From assembly GCF_014654935.1 (NCBI RefSeq), contig NZ_BNBF01000012.1, positions 91,190 to 123,236 of the forward strand: a stretch of 32,047 bases of DNA, written 5' to 3'. Positions 6,652 to 14,317 of this stretch are shown here, one piece after another. Numbering within the stretch: position 1 is the stretch's first letter; each line of letters begins with the position of its first letter. The position numbers and the translations under genes are program-made. The notes under the pieces are model-generated. The model was not told the origin of the DNA and ran no database searches. It was given only the letters and a program-made list of their open reading frames with translations. The DNA comes from Streptomyces capoamus. Lineage in GTDB: Bacteria; Actinomycetota; Actinomycetes; Streptomycetales; Streptomycetaceae.

Positions 6652-9162
6652 CTACTGTGCCTGCGGCTCCCGCTGTCCGTCGCGCACGTTCAGGGCGCGG
6701 GAGAGGTCGTCCAGGCGGTCGGCGAGGGTGCGGCGCAGGGCCGGGGTGAGGTCGGCGTCGCGCAGGCATGCCTCGCCGAGTGCCAGGTTCTCGGCGTCGA
6801 CGGCGTGGGCCGGGAAGGCCCAGCGGCCGGCGGCCACGGCGATGGCGGGGCCGCGGCGGGCGGCGACGGCGACGGCGTCCGTGTAGAAACGCGGCACGTA
6901 CGCGCGGACCAGGTCGGCCTGTTCAGGCTGCCAGAAGCCCTGGGCGGTGGCCGTGAACAGGTAGTTGGACAGGTCGTCCCCGTCGAACATCGCCTCCCAG
7001 GCGGCGCGCTTGGCCGCCGGGTCGGGCAGGGCGGCGCGGCAGCGGGCGGCGCCTTCCTGGCCGGTGGCGCTGGGGTCGCGCGCCAGCTCGGCGGCGATGG
7101 CGTCCTCGTCGGTGGCGCCGAGCACGGCGAGCCGCGCGAGGATGCGCCAGCGCAGCTCGGGGTCGAGTTCCGGTCCGCCGGGCACCGTGCCGTCGGCGAG
7201 CCAGGCGGCGATGGTCTCGGGGTGGGCGGCCACGCCGATCAGGTGGCGTACGGCGATCAGCCGCAGGCCGGGGTGGTCGCCGTCCTCGGTGCGCCGCAGC
7301 AGGTCACGGCAGAGGGAGGTGAGGGTGGCCAGGGCGGCCGGGCGGTCCTCGGGGGTGAGGTACTCGTCGGTGAGCTGGCCGGCGGCGAAGGCGAGGACGC
7401 CCTGGGCGACGGCCAGGTCGGTCTCGCGGGGCAGGTGGGCGCGGGCGGTCTCCAGGTAGGCGGCGGGCGGGAGTTCGCCGTCGCGGACGGCGTCCCGGAG
7501 GGCGTTCCAGACGACCGCGCGGTTGAGGGGGTTGGGCAGGCCGGACAGGGCGGTGCGGACCGTCTCGAAGGACGCGTCGTCGAAGCGGATCTTGGCGTAG
7601 GTGATGTCGCCGTCGTTGAGGAGGATCAGCGCGGGGGGCTTGCCGATGGGCTGGGGGGCGTTCTGCGGGACGTCGAGGTCGACGCGTTCGCGCAGCACCA
7701 GCCGGCCTTCGCCGGCGACGTCGTGGTCGTACAGGCCGGCGCCCAGGCGGTGCGGGCGGCTGCCGGTGCGGTCGGCGGTCAGCGTGCAGGTGCCGCCGGC
7801 GGGGGCGATCACCGGGGTGAGCGTGTCGACGCCGGTGGTGCGCAGCCAGTGGTCGGCCCAGCCGGGCACGTCGCGGTCGGTGGCGGAGGCGAGGGAGTCG
7901 ATGAAGTCGGCGAGGGTGGCGTTGCCGAACCGGTGCCGCTTGAAGTGGGTGTTGATGCCGGCGAGGAAGTCCTTCTCGCCGAGCCAGGCGGCCAGCTGGC
8001 GCAGCGCGGAGGCGCCCTTGGCGTAGGAGATGCCGTCGAAGTTGAGCAGGGCGGAGGCGGTGTCGTCGACGTTCTCGGGGGCGACCGGATGGGTGGTGGG
8101 CCGCTGGTCGGCGTCGTAGCCCCAGGCCTTGCGGGTGACGCCGAACTCGGTCCAAGGGTCGGTGAACCGGGTGGCCTCGGCGGTGGTCTGGTAGCCCATG
8201 TACTCGGCGAAGGACTCGTTCAGCCAGATGTCGTCCCACCACTTGAGGGTGACGAGGTCGCCGAACCACATGTGGGCCATCTCGTGCGCGATGACCATGG
8301 CGCGGGTCTGCCGTTCGGTGTCGGTGACGGCGGAGCGGTAGACGAAGTCGTCGCGGAAGGTGACCAGGCCGGGGTTCTCCATGGCGCCGGCGTTGAACTC
8401 GGGGACGAACGCCTGGTCGTAGGAGTCGAAGGGGTACGGCTCCTCGAACTTCTCGTGGTAGCGGTCGAAGCACGCGCGCGTGACGTCGAGGATCTCCTCG
8501 GCGTCGGTGTCGAGGTGGGGTGCGAGCGAGCGGCGGCAGTGGATGCCGAAGGGCAGTCCGCGGTGCTCGGTGCGCACCGAGTGCCAGGGGCCGGCGGCGA
8601 CGGCGACCAGGTAGGTGGAGATCCTCGGGGTGGGCGCGGCCCGCCAGAGGCCGTCGCCGTGGTGCTCGATGACGCCGTTGGCGAGGACGGTCCAGTCCTC
8701 GGGCGCCCTGACCGAGACCTCGAAGACGGCCTTGAGGTCGGGCTGGTCGAAGGCGGCGAAGACGCGCTGGACGTCGTCCATGAACATCTGCGTGTAGACG
8801 TACGTCTCGCCGTCGCTGGGGTCGGTGAAGCGGTGCATGCCCTCGCCGGTGCGGGAGTAGCGCATGACCGCGTCGAGGCGCAGTTCGTGCGCGCCGGCGG
8901 TGAGGTTCTTCAGCGGCAGCCGGCCCTCGCACAGCGACTCCGGGTCGAGCGGCCGTCCGTCGAGCGTGACGCTGCGCAGCTCGGCGGGCTTCATCTCGAC
9001 GAACGTGTCCCCGTCGGACCGGGCGGTGAACCGGATCGCGGTACGGGAGTCGAAGGTCTCGGCACCGGTGGTGAGGTCCAGTTCGACCGTGTAGTGGTGC
9101 ACGTCGAGGAAGTGTGCTCGGAGCTGCGCTTCGTCGCGCGTGAGTACGGACATGCAGGACAT
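6652..9162 (-). CDS. pepN: Aminopeptidase N (M1 zinc metallopeptidase)
   Basis: 836 aa, close to the usual length of actinobacterial PepN. It removes N-terminal residues from peptides in the cytosol. The exopeptidase motif GAMEN is at residues 259-263. The zinc site is HEMAH (293-297) plus Glu316 in LNESFAEY, with catalytic Glu294. An N-terminal beta domain and a long helical ERAP1-like C-terminal domain (about residues 520-836) complete the M1 architecture. No signal peptide is seen. The start is uncertain: the ATG at 9160-9162 has a weak AGG upstream, and a second ATG at 9151-9153 begins MSVLTRDEAQ, which looks more like the family N-terminus. The gene lies downstream of the chorismate mutase, separated by two hairpins, so it is probably its own transcript. 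Confidence 0.95.
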   Translation of the reverse strand: MSCMSVLTRDEAQLRAHFLDVHHYTVELDLTTGAETFDSRTAIRFTARSDGDTFVEMKPAELRSVTLDGRPLDPESLCEGRLPLKNLTAGAHELRLDAVMRYSRTGEGMHRFTDPSDGETYVYTQMFMDDVQRVFAAFDQPDLKAVFEVSVRAPEDWTVLANGVIEHHGDGLWRAAPTPRISTYLVAVAAGPWHSVRTEHRGLPFGIHCRRSLAPHLDTDAEEILDVTRACFDRYHEKFEEPYPFDSYDQAFVPEFNAGAMENPGLVTFRDDFVYRSAVTDTERQTRAMVIAHEMAHMWFGDLVTLKWWDDIWLNESFAEYMGYQTTAEATRFTDPWTEFGVTRKAWGYDADQRPTTHPVAPENVDDTASALLNFDGISYAKGASALRQLAAWLGEKDFLAGINTHFKRHRFGNATLADFIDSLASATDRDVPGWADHWLRTTGVDTLTPVIAPAGGTCTLTADRTGSRPHRLGAGLYDHDVAGEGRLVLRERVDLDVPQNAPQPIGKPPALILLNDGDITYAKIRFDDASFETVRTALSGLPNPLNRAVVWNALRDAVRDGELPPAAYLETARAHLPRETDLAVAQGVLAFAAGQLTDEYLTPEDRPAALATLTSLCRDLLRRTEDGDHPGLRLIAVRHLIGVAAHPETIAAWLADGTVPGGPELDPELRWRILARLAVLGATDEDAIAAELARDPSATGQEGAARCRAALPDPAAKRAAWEAMFDGDDLSNYLFTATAQGFWQPEQADLVRAYVPRFYTDAVAVAARRGPAIAVAAGRWAFPAHAVDAENLALGEACLRDADLTPALRRTLADRLDDLSRALNVRDGQREPQAQ

Positions 9163-9182
9163 GCTGCCTGATGGGACCGGCA

Positions 9183-9253
9183 GCGCACAGGGGCGGATCG
9201 GTACACGGCTTTTGTCCCCTGTGCGCGCCTCCGGGCCGGCCCTGGACGGAGGC
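9183..9253 (-). terminator. Two stacked hairpins behind the chorismate mutase gene
   Basis: GCGCACAGGGG (9183-9193) pairs perfectly with CCCCTGTGCGC (9216-9226) around a 22-nt loop. Immediately beside it GCCTCCG (9227-9233) pairs with CGGAGGC (9247-9253). Both fill the gap between the chorismate mutase stop and the pepN start, so the pepN promoter must also be close by or overlap them. Confidence 0.65.
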
Positions 9254-9258
9254 GGGAC

Positions 9259-9609
9259 TCAGGCGTCGTGCGCCGGGTGCCCGTTGTGGGTGTCCTCGGC
9301 GATCCGCTCGTGGTGCCGGATCACCTCGGCGATGATGAAGTTCAGGAACTTCTCGGCGAACGCCGGGTCGAGCTTGGCGTTCTCGGCGAGGCTGCGCAGC
9401 CGTTCGATCTGCCGGGCCTCGCGGGCCGGGTCGGCGGGCGGCAGCTGGTGCTGTGCCTTGAGCCGGCCGACCTGCTGGGTGCACTTGAAGCGCTCGGCGA
9501 GCATGTGGACGACGGCCGCGTCGATGTTGTCGATGCTGTCGCGCAGCTGCTCCAGTTCCTGGCGGACCTCGGGGTCGACGGCACCGTGGCCGGTGTTGCT
9601 GGTGGTCAT
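9259..9609 (-). CDS. Chorismate mutase, AroQ class
   Basis: 116 aa, all-helical AroQ-type domain. It converts chorismate to prephenate for phenylalanine and tyrosine synthesis in the cytosol. The sequence shows the classic order: LEQLRDSIDNIDAAVVHMLAERFKCTQQVGRLK (helix 1, with the active-site Arg and Lys), DPAREARQIERLRSLAENAKLDP, then FAEKFLNFIIAEVIRHHERI (last helix). The size fits a monofunctional intracellular mutase with no prephenate dehydratase or dehydrogenase fusion. The ATG at 9607-9609 gives the natural N-terminus. It stands alone at the head of the minus-strand series, with the minisatellite region upstream. Confidence 0.93.
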   Translation of the reverse strand: MTTSNTGHGAVDPEVRQELEQLRDSIDNIDAAVVHMLAERFKCTQQVGRLKAQHQLPPADPAREARQIERLRSLAENAKLDPAFAEKFLNFIIAEVIRHHERIAEDTHNGHPAHDA

Positions 9610-9744
9610 GGGGGCTCACCCTATGCGTTCCTGGTGCCTGTTCCCACGGGGTGTCCGGGGAGTGGATCAGCAGGGCGGACCGCGGGCGGGGTGAGATGCG
9701 GCCGAGGGGGCCGGGCGGGGCGGGGCGGGACCGTCCACGCCGCG

Positions 9745-9838
9745 ACGCACCGCAGCGCACCGCAGCGCACCGCAGCGCACCGCAGCGCACCGCAGCGCAC
9801 TGCACTGCACCGCACCTCAGCCCACTGCACCGCACCTC
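9745..9838 (+). repeat. 10-bp minisatellite followed by a 20-bp repeat
   Basis: Five perfect head-to-tail copies of CGCAGCGCAC occupy 9751-9800, flanked by partial copies (ACGCAC before, TGCACTGCAC after). A second-order repeat follows: CTGCACCGCACCTC occurs at about 9805-9818 and again at 9825-9838. The array sits between the divergent chorismate mutase and metallopeptidase-like genes, ending about 45 bp before the start of the latter. It is not coding on either strand by any homology I can see. Confidence 0.95.
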
Positions 9839-9882
9839 CGCCTACAGTGGAGAGGAGTTCCGGCGTCTTTGGGGGTGCCGAC

Positions 9883-10776
9883 GTGGCGAACGGCGGACCG
9901 GTGCAGCACGGCTACCCGCACCTGGAGACGGTGCGGGCCGCCGTCACCGCGCTGTACCGGCGGTTGTCGCGCGACACCATCGAGACGTTCTCCGTCAGTG
10001 TGCCCCCCGCCGACGTGGCCTTCTGCGACACCGACGACCTGCACCTGGGCGCGCAGCGGGTGGCCCGGGAGATCGTGCGGCACTTCCGGCTGCCGGACGC
10101 GCGGCTGATCGTCGGTTTCCGGGAGATGACCCACGCGGCGAACGTCGAACTGGCGGCGGGGCCGGAGTATTTCGTGGAGCTGAACGACCGGTTCCGCACC
10201 CACCGCGGGGACATCGGCGCGGCCCTCGCGCACGAGGTGGCGCACGTCTACCTGCACCGCTTGGACCTGGCCTTCCCCACGACGGCGCAGAACGAGATCC
10301 TGACCGACACGGCGACGGCCTACCTGGGCGCGGGCTGGCTGCTGCTGGACGCCTATCGCGAGGACGGCGTGTCCTCCCAGAAACTCGGCTATCTCACCCC
10401 GGAGGAGTTCGGCTACGTCCTGGCCAAGCGGGCGCTGCTGTTCGGCGAGGACCCGTCGCTGTGGTTCACCAGCCCGCAGGCCTACGCCGCCTACGCCAAA
10501 GGCTCGGACCTGGCCCGCCGGGACGGGCAGCAGCCGCCGCTGACCGGGGCCGGCTGGGCGGGCCGCCGCCGTTACGCCCACGACCGCCGGCACGCAGGCG
10601 CCGGCGCCGATGCCGTCGCACCGACGGCCGGCTACAGCTTCGCCCCCGACAGCGGCGGCCGGCTCCGGGTGTGCTTCCCGTGTCCGACCTGCCACCAGCG
10701 GATCAGGGTGCCCGTGCGGGGGCGGGTACGGGCGCGGTGCGGGCTGTGCCGGACGGTGCTGGAGTGCGACACGTAA
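9883..10776 (+). CDS. HEVAH-motif putative zinc metallopeptidase with C-terminal zinc ribbon
   Basis: 297 aa; I do not recognise a named family. The middle holds AALAHEVAHVYLHR (HEVAH at residues 117-121), a zinc metallopeptidase signature inside a hydrophobic helix, and 17 residues on NEILTDTATAYLGAG, where Glu138 or Asp142 could be the third zinc ligand in the manner of gluzincins. The C-terminus (264-295) has CFPCPTC and CGLC plus a last Cys, i.e. paired CxxC knuckles as in a zinc ribbon. There is no signal peptide or membrane segment, so it is probably cytosolic. GTG at 9883 is chosen because GGGGG lies about 8 nt upstream and homology-like structure begins soon after. Function is unassigned; a peptidase or a zinc-dependent regulatory role are both possible. 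Confidence 0.8.
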   Translation: MANGGPVQHGYPHLETVRAAVTALYRRLSRDTIETFSVSVPPADVAFCDTDDLHLGAQRVAREIVRHFRLPDARLIVGFREMTHAANVELAAGPEYFVELNDRFRTHRGDIGAALAHEVAHVYLHRLDLAFPTTAQNEILTDTATAYLGAGWLLLDAYREDGVSSQKLGYLTPEEFGYVLAKRALLFGEDPSLWFTSPQAYAAYAKGSDLARRDGQQPPLTGAGWAGRRRYAHDRRHAGAGADAVAPTAGYSFAPDSGGRLRVCFPCPTCHQRIRVPVRGRVRARCGLCRTVLECDT

Positions 10777-10862
10777 GGGTTCGCCCGTACCGGTCCCGGT
10801 CCGGGTCGTCCAGGTCGTGCTCGCCCGTCGCGCACGTTCCCGGCAGGGGTGGCCCAGGGTGC

Positions 10863-11786
10863 CTACGCCCCGTACACCCGGCCGGGCGGCTCGGCCCGGG
10901 CCAGCAGCCGGCGGGCCGTCTCCCCCGCCTCGGCCGGTGTCCGGCGGGCTCCGCTGTCGGCGCTGGGGCCGGGGCGCCAGCCCTCCATGACGGTGATCCG
11001 GCCGCCCTCCGCCTCGAACACCCGGCCGGTCACCCCCGCGCTGCCGGCCGAGCCGAGCCAGACCACCAGCGGGGAGACGTTCTCGGGCGCCATGGCGTCG
11101 AAACCGGTGGCCGGTGCGGTCATGGCCGTGGCGAAGGTACGTTCCGTCATGCGGGTGCGGGCGGCCGGTGCGACGGCGTTGACCTGGACGCCGTAGCGGG
11201 CCAGTTCCGCCGCCGCCACCAGGGTGAGGCCGACGATCCCGGCCTTCGCCGCGCTGTAGTTGCCCTGCCCGATGGAGCCGAGCAGGCCGGCCCCGCTGCT
11301 GGTGTGGACGACCCGGGCCACCGGGGTGCGGCCGGCCTTGGTCTCGGCGCGCCAGTACGCGGCGGCGTGCTTCAGCGGCAGGAAGTGCCCTTTGAGGTGG
11401 ACGCGGATCACGGCGTCCCAGTCGTCCTCGTCCAGGTTGACCAGCATGCGGTCGCGCAGGAAACCGGCGTTGCTGACGAGGGTGTCGAGCCGGCCGTAGG
11501 TCTCCACGGCGGTGCGGACCAGGCCGGCCGCGCCGGCGTCGGTCGCGATGTCGGCGTCGTGGGCGACCGCGTCACCGCCCGCCGCCCTGATCTGCGCCGC
11601 GACGGCGTGCGCCGGCCGCCCGGCGCCCGGAGCGCCGTCCGGCGCGACGCCGAGGTCGTTGACGACCACTCGGGCGCCCTCGGCCGCGAAGGCGAGGGCG
11701 TGTGCCCGGCCGAGCCCGCGACCGGCTCCGGTGACGGCCACGACCCGGCCCGAACAGATTCCGCTCGTTGCCGGGGGCAGGTCCAT
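10863..11786 (-). CDS. Short-chain dehydrogenase/reductase of the steroid-ring degradation block (Rv3548c type)
   Basis: 307 aa. Classical SDR with cofactor motif TGAGRGLG (19-26), SNAG in place of NNAG (105-108), and catalytic Ser163/Ser164, Tyr177 and Lys181 (GQGNYSAAKAG). The insert VVNDLGVAPDGAPGAG after the second strand and the C-terminal APENVSPLVVWLGSA are features of SDRs related to 17-beta-hydroxysteroid dehydrogenase 4. The closest protein I remember is M. tuberculosis Rv3548c, which lies in the same gene order beside Rv3549c and echA20 in the KstR2 regulon. It starts 1 nt after the stop of the upstream SDR (11788), so both are one operon read away from the operator at 12675-12694. 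It presumably oxidises or reduces a hydroxy/keto group of a HIP-derived CoA ester; the exact step is not established. Confidence 0.87.
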   Translation of the reverse strand: MDLPPATSGICSGRVVAVTGAGRGLGRAHALAFAAEGARVVVNDLGVAPDGAPGAGRPAHAVAAQIRAAGGDAVAHDADIATDAGAAGLVRTAVETYGRLDTLVSNAGFLRDRMLVNLDEDDWDAVIRVHLKGHFLPLKHAAAYWRAETKAGRTPVARVVHTSSGAGLLGSIGQGNYSAAKAGIVGLTLVAAAELARYGVQVNAVAPAARTRMTERTFATAMTAPATGFDAMAPENVSPLVVWLGSAGSAGVTGRVFEAEGGRITVMEGWRPGPSADSGARRTPAEAGETARRLLARAEPPGRVYGA

Positions 11787-11787
11787 C

Positions 11788-12627
11788 TCAGCTCTCCCTG
11801 TCGGTGGTCGGGGCTCGGCGGGAGCCGCCGGGTCCGGCGGTGGCGGCGTCCAGGAAGGCGGGCCGTTCCCCGCCTCCGTGCACGTGCAGGCTCGCCCCGC
11901 TGATGTAGGCGGCGGCGTCGGAGGCGAGGAAGACGGCGGCGGCGCCGATGTCGGCAGGGACGGCCAGGCGGCCCAGCGGGACGGTGCGGGAGACGGCGGC
12001 GATGCCGTCGGGGCCGCCGTAGTGCAGGTGGGCCAGGCCGGTGTGGACCATGCCGACGACGAGGGTGTTGACCCGGACCTCCGGCGCCCACTCCACGGCC
12101 ATGGAGGCGGCCAGGTTCGTGAGCCCCGCCTTGGCCGCGCCGTAGGCGGCCGAGCCCGGTGAGGGGCGGCCCCCGCTGACGCTGCCGACCATCACGATCG
12201 AGCCCCTGCTGCGCCGCAGGTGGGCGTGGGCGGCGAGGGACGCGGTGAGCGGCGTGATCAGGTTCAGCTCGACGACCCTGGCGTGCTGTTCGGCGTCGGC
12301 GTCGGCGAGGCGCCGGTACGGAGTGCCGCCCGCGTTGTTGACCAGCACGTCCAGCCGGGGCAGCGCGGCGAAGAAGGCGCGCACGGCGGGCGGGTCGCGC
12401 AGGTCCAGGGGTGCGAACTCCACACCGTGGGGCGGCTGTTCGGGCGGCCGGCGGGCGCAGGCCAGGACCCGGGCGCCCGCGTCCGCGAAGGCCCGGGCGA
12501 TCCCCGCGCCCACTCCCCGGGTCCCGCCGGTGACCACGACGGTGCTGCCGCGCAGCGAGGTGTCCCCGGACGCTCTGTCCACAGGCGTGTCGTCCCCAGG
12601 CGTGTCGTCCACAGGTGCCTTGTCCAC
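11788..12627 (-). CDS. Short-chain dehydrogenase/reductase of the steroid-ring degradation block (Rv3549c type)
   Basis: 279 aa. Classical SDR with TGGTRGVGAGIA (33-44), VLVNNAGG (95-101), Ser149/Ser151, Tyr162 and Lys166 (YGAAKAG). The first 25 or so residues are a repeat-rich acidic leader (VDDTPGDDTPVD) ahead of the Rossmann fold and probably disordered. GTG at 12627 is chosen for the GGGAGG about 5 nt upstream; later in-frame GTGs would trim the leader. It is first in a two-gene minus-strand operon with the Rv3548c-type SDR, divergent from echA20 across the KstR2-like operator. This is the same arrangement I recall for Rv3548c-Rv3549c/Rv3550 in M. tuberculosis. The role in HIP breakdown rests on synteny; the substrate is unknown. 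Confidence 0.86.
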   Translation of the reverse strand: MDKAPVDDTPGDDTPVDRASGDTSLRGSTVVVTGGTRGVGAGIARAFADAGARVLACARRPPEQPPHGVEFAPLDLRDPPAVRAFFAALPRLDVLVNNAGGTPYRRLADADAEQHARVVELNLITPLTASLAAHAHLRRSRGSIVMVGSVSGGRPSPGSAAYGAAKAGLTNLAASMAVEWAPEVRVNTLVVGMVHTGLAHLHYGGPDGIAAVSRTVPLGRLAVPADIGAAAVFLASDAAAYISGASLHVHGGGERPAFLDAATAGPGGSRRAPTTDRES

Positions 12628-12628
12628 A
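12575..12628 (+). other. Three DnaA-box-like 9-mers inside the SDR leader
   Basis: TTGTCCACA at 12620-12628 is an exact match to the preferred Streptomyces DnaA box, and CTGTCCACA (12575-12583) and TCGTCCACA (12605-12613) fit the looser consensus. All face the same way. They arise from the codon-level repeat (GTG GAC) of the SDR leader, so chance is a real possibility. Confidence 0.4.
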
Positions 12629-12674
12629 GGGCCTCCCGCTCGTCCGTGGCGACTGCTAGCTTCGAAGCCTCACA

Positions 12675-12694
12675 CCTAACAAATGTTTGGTGGA
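12675..12694. promoter_or_regulatory. KstR2-like operator between the SDR operon and echA20
   Basis: CCTAACAAATGTTTGGTGGA; it matches the reverse complement of the site at 18895-18914 at 17 of 20 positions. Its core AACAAATGTTTGGT fits the published KstR2 consensus AnCAAGnnCTTGnT with two mismatches. It lies 48 bp outside the SDR start and just ahead of the echA20 start, where a repressor would block both directions. Confidence 0.72.
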
Positions 12695-12712
12695 AAGGTA
12701 GCTGATGCGCCC

Positions 12713-13465
12713 ATGGGTGTCTCCTGCTCGTCCCCGGAAAACGGGATTTCCGTAGTCACCGTCGACTACCCGCCGGTCAACGCGCTGCCGGTGCGCGGCT
12801 GGTTCGCGCTGGCCGACGCCGTCCGCGCGGCCGGCCGGGACCCGGGGACCCGCTGCGTGATCCTGGCCGCCGAGGGGCGGGGGTTCAACGCGGGCGTGGA
12901 CATCAAGGAGATACGGACGGCCGGCCAGGAGGCCCTGATCGGCGCCAACCGGGGCTGCGCCCAGGCCTTCGCGGCGGTCTACGAGTGCGAGACACCGGTG
13001 GTCGCGGCGGTGCAGGGTTTCTGCCTGGGCGGCGGGATAGGCCTGGTGGGCAACGCGGACGCGGTGGTGGCCGGCGAGGACGCGGTCTTCGGGCTGCCCG
13101 AGCTGGACCGGGGCGCCCTGGGCGCGGCGACCCATCTGGCCCGGCTGGTCCCGCAGCACCTGATGCGCGCGCTGTACTACACCGGCCGCACGGCGAGCGC
13201 CGCCGAGCTGCACGCGCACGGCTCGGTGTGGCGGGTGGTGCCGCGCGCGCAGCTGCCGGGGGCGGCGCTGGAGCTGGCCCGGCAGATCGCCGCGAAGGAC
13301 GGACGGCTGCTGCGCATGGCCAAGGCCGCCATCAACGGCATCGATCCGGTCGACGTGCGCCGCAGCTACCGCTTCGAGCAGGGCTTCACCTTCGAGGCCA
13401 ACCTCAGCGGCTTGGCCGGCCGGGTACGTGACACGTTCGGACGGCGGGAGGAGGAGGGGGCGTAG
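12713..13465 (+). CDS. echA20: EchA20-type crotonase, ring D hydrolase of HIP catabolism
   Basis: 250 aa enoyl-CoA hydratase/isomerase fold. Oxyanion-hole segments are GFNAGVDIKE (57-66) and GFCLGGGIGLVG (102-113); GLPELDRGALGAATHL (127-142) is the active-site helix characteristic of EchA20 rather than of ordinary hydratases, as is VTVDYPPVNALPV near the N-terminus. In M. tuberculosis EchA20 hydrolytically opens ring D of the HIP-derived CoA ester. The first in-frame ATG at 12683 lies within the operator, so the ATG at 12713 (MGVSCSSPENG) is preferred because the alignable sequence begins right after it. The ribosome-binding site (GGAAAGG, 12692-12698) is distant, leaving the start uncertain. 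First gene of the echA20-ipdA-ipdB-ipdC operon; ipdA starts on the next base after its stop. Confidence 0.9.
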   Translation: MGVSCSSPENGISVVTVDYPPVNALPVRGWFALADAVRAAGRDPGTRCVILAAEGRGFNAGVDIKEIRTAGQEALIGANRGCAQAFAAVYECETPVVAAVQGFCLGGGIGLVGNADAVVAGEDAVFGLPELDRGALGAATHLARLVPQHLMRALYYTGRTASAAELHAHGSVWRVVPRAQLPGAALELARQIAAKDGRLLRMAKAAINGIDPVDVRRSYRFEQGFTFEANLSGLAGRVRDTFGRREEEGA

Positions 13466-14317
13466 ATGGCCGACAAGACGATGACCGCCGAGGAGGTGGT
13501 GTCCCGGCTGGCGAGCGGGATGACCCTCGGTATCGGCGGCTGGGGCTCGCGCCGCAAACCGATGGCGCTGGTCCGGGCGCTGCTGCGGTCCGGCATCGGC
13601 GATCTGACGGTCGTGGCGTACGGCGGTCCGGACGTCGGCATGCTGGCCGCCGCCGGCCGGATCCGCAGGCTGGTCACCGCGTTCGTGACCCTGGACTCCG
13701 TTCCGCTGGAACCGCACTACCGGGCGGCGCGCGAGCGCGGCGGCCTGGAGCTGACGGAGGTCGACGAGGGCATGTTCCAGTGCGGGCTGCGCGCGGCGGC
13801 GCAGCGCCTGCCCTTCCTGCCGGTGCGGGCGGGGATCGGCTCGGACGTCATGCGGGTCAACCCGGGCCTGAGGACGGTGACGTCGCCGTACGCGGACGGG
13901 GAGACACTGGTGGCGATGCCCGCGCTGCGGCTGGACGCGGCCCTGGTGCACGTCCACCGTGCCGACCGGCTGGGCAACGGCCAGTGCCTGGGTCCCGACC
14001 CGTACTTCGACGACCTGTTCTGCGAGGCGGCGGACGCGGCCTACGTCTCCTGCGAACGGATCGTGGAAACGGCGGAGCTGACCGAGGCGGCCGGTCCGCA
14101 GTCGCTGCTCCTGAAGCGGCTCGCGGTGACGGGTGTGGTGGAGGCGCCGATGGGCGCGCACTTCACCTCCTGCGCCCCGGAGTACGGCCGGGACGAGGAG
14201 TTCCAGCGGTGTTACGCGACCACGCCCTGGCCGCAGTTCGCCGCGCGCTTCCTCGGCGAGGACGAGGCCGGCTACCGGGCGGCGGTCCGGGGCCGGCGGA
14301 CGGAGTCGGAGCGGTGA
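13466..14317 (+). CDS. ipdA: IpdA, alpha subunit of the COCHEA-CoA (ring C) hydrolase
   Basis: 283 aa, family I CoA-transferase fold. The N-terminal GIGGWGSRRKPMALVRALL replaces the usual CoA-transferase glycine loop and is diagnostic for IpdA. Glu101 in VDEGMFQCGLRAAAQR corresponds to the catalytic glutamate of M. tuberculosis IpdA (Glu105, from memory). Further matches are RLPFLPVRAGIGSDV, DPYFDDLF and VEAPMGAHFT, all strongly reminiscent of the mycobacterial protein. With IpdB it forms the hydrolase that opens the last carbon ring (ring C) of steroid degradation. The ATG directly follows the echA20 stop, and its stop overlaps the GTG of ipdB (GTGA), so the subunits are translationally coupled. 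Confidence 0.93.
   Translation: MADKTMTAEEVVSRLASGMTLGIGGWGSRRKPMALVRALLRSGIGDLTVVAYGGPDVGMLAAAGRIRRLVTAFVTLDSVPLEPHYRAARERGGLELTEVDEGMFQCGLRAAAQRLPFLPVRAGIGSDVMRVNPGLRTVTSPYADGETLVAMPALRLDAALVHVHRADRLGNGQCLGPDPYFDDLFCEAADAAYVSCERIVETAELTEAAGPQSLLLKRLAVTGVVEAPMGAHFTSCAPEYGRDEEFQRCYATTPWPQFAARFLGEDEAGYRAAVRGRRTESER

Noticed and set aside
9751-9800. CRISPR-like appearance of the regular repeat
   Set aside because: The units are contiguous 10-mers without spacers and no cas genes are present.
9268-9882. N-terminal extension of the HEVAH protein through the minisatellite
   Set aside because: The frame is open, but the sequence is His/Arg/Thr/Ala repeat and overlaps the chorismate mutase gene in antisense; the GTG at 9883 has a proper ribosome-binding site.
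10777-10862. A terminator between the convergent HEVAH gene and the first SDR
   Set aside because: Only short GC palindromes (CCCGG/CCGGG with almost no loop) are visible; no credible hairpin.
12683-12712. Upstream in-frame ATG for echA20
   Set aside because: It lies inside the KstR2-like palindrome and the added residues do not resemble the family.
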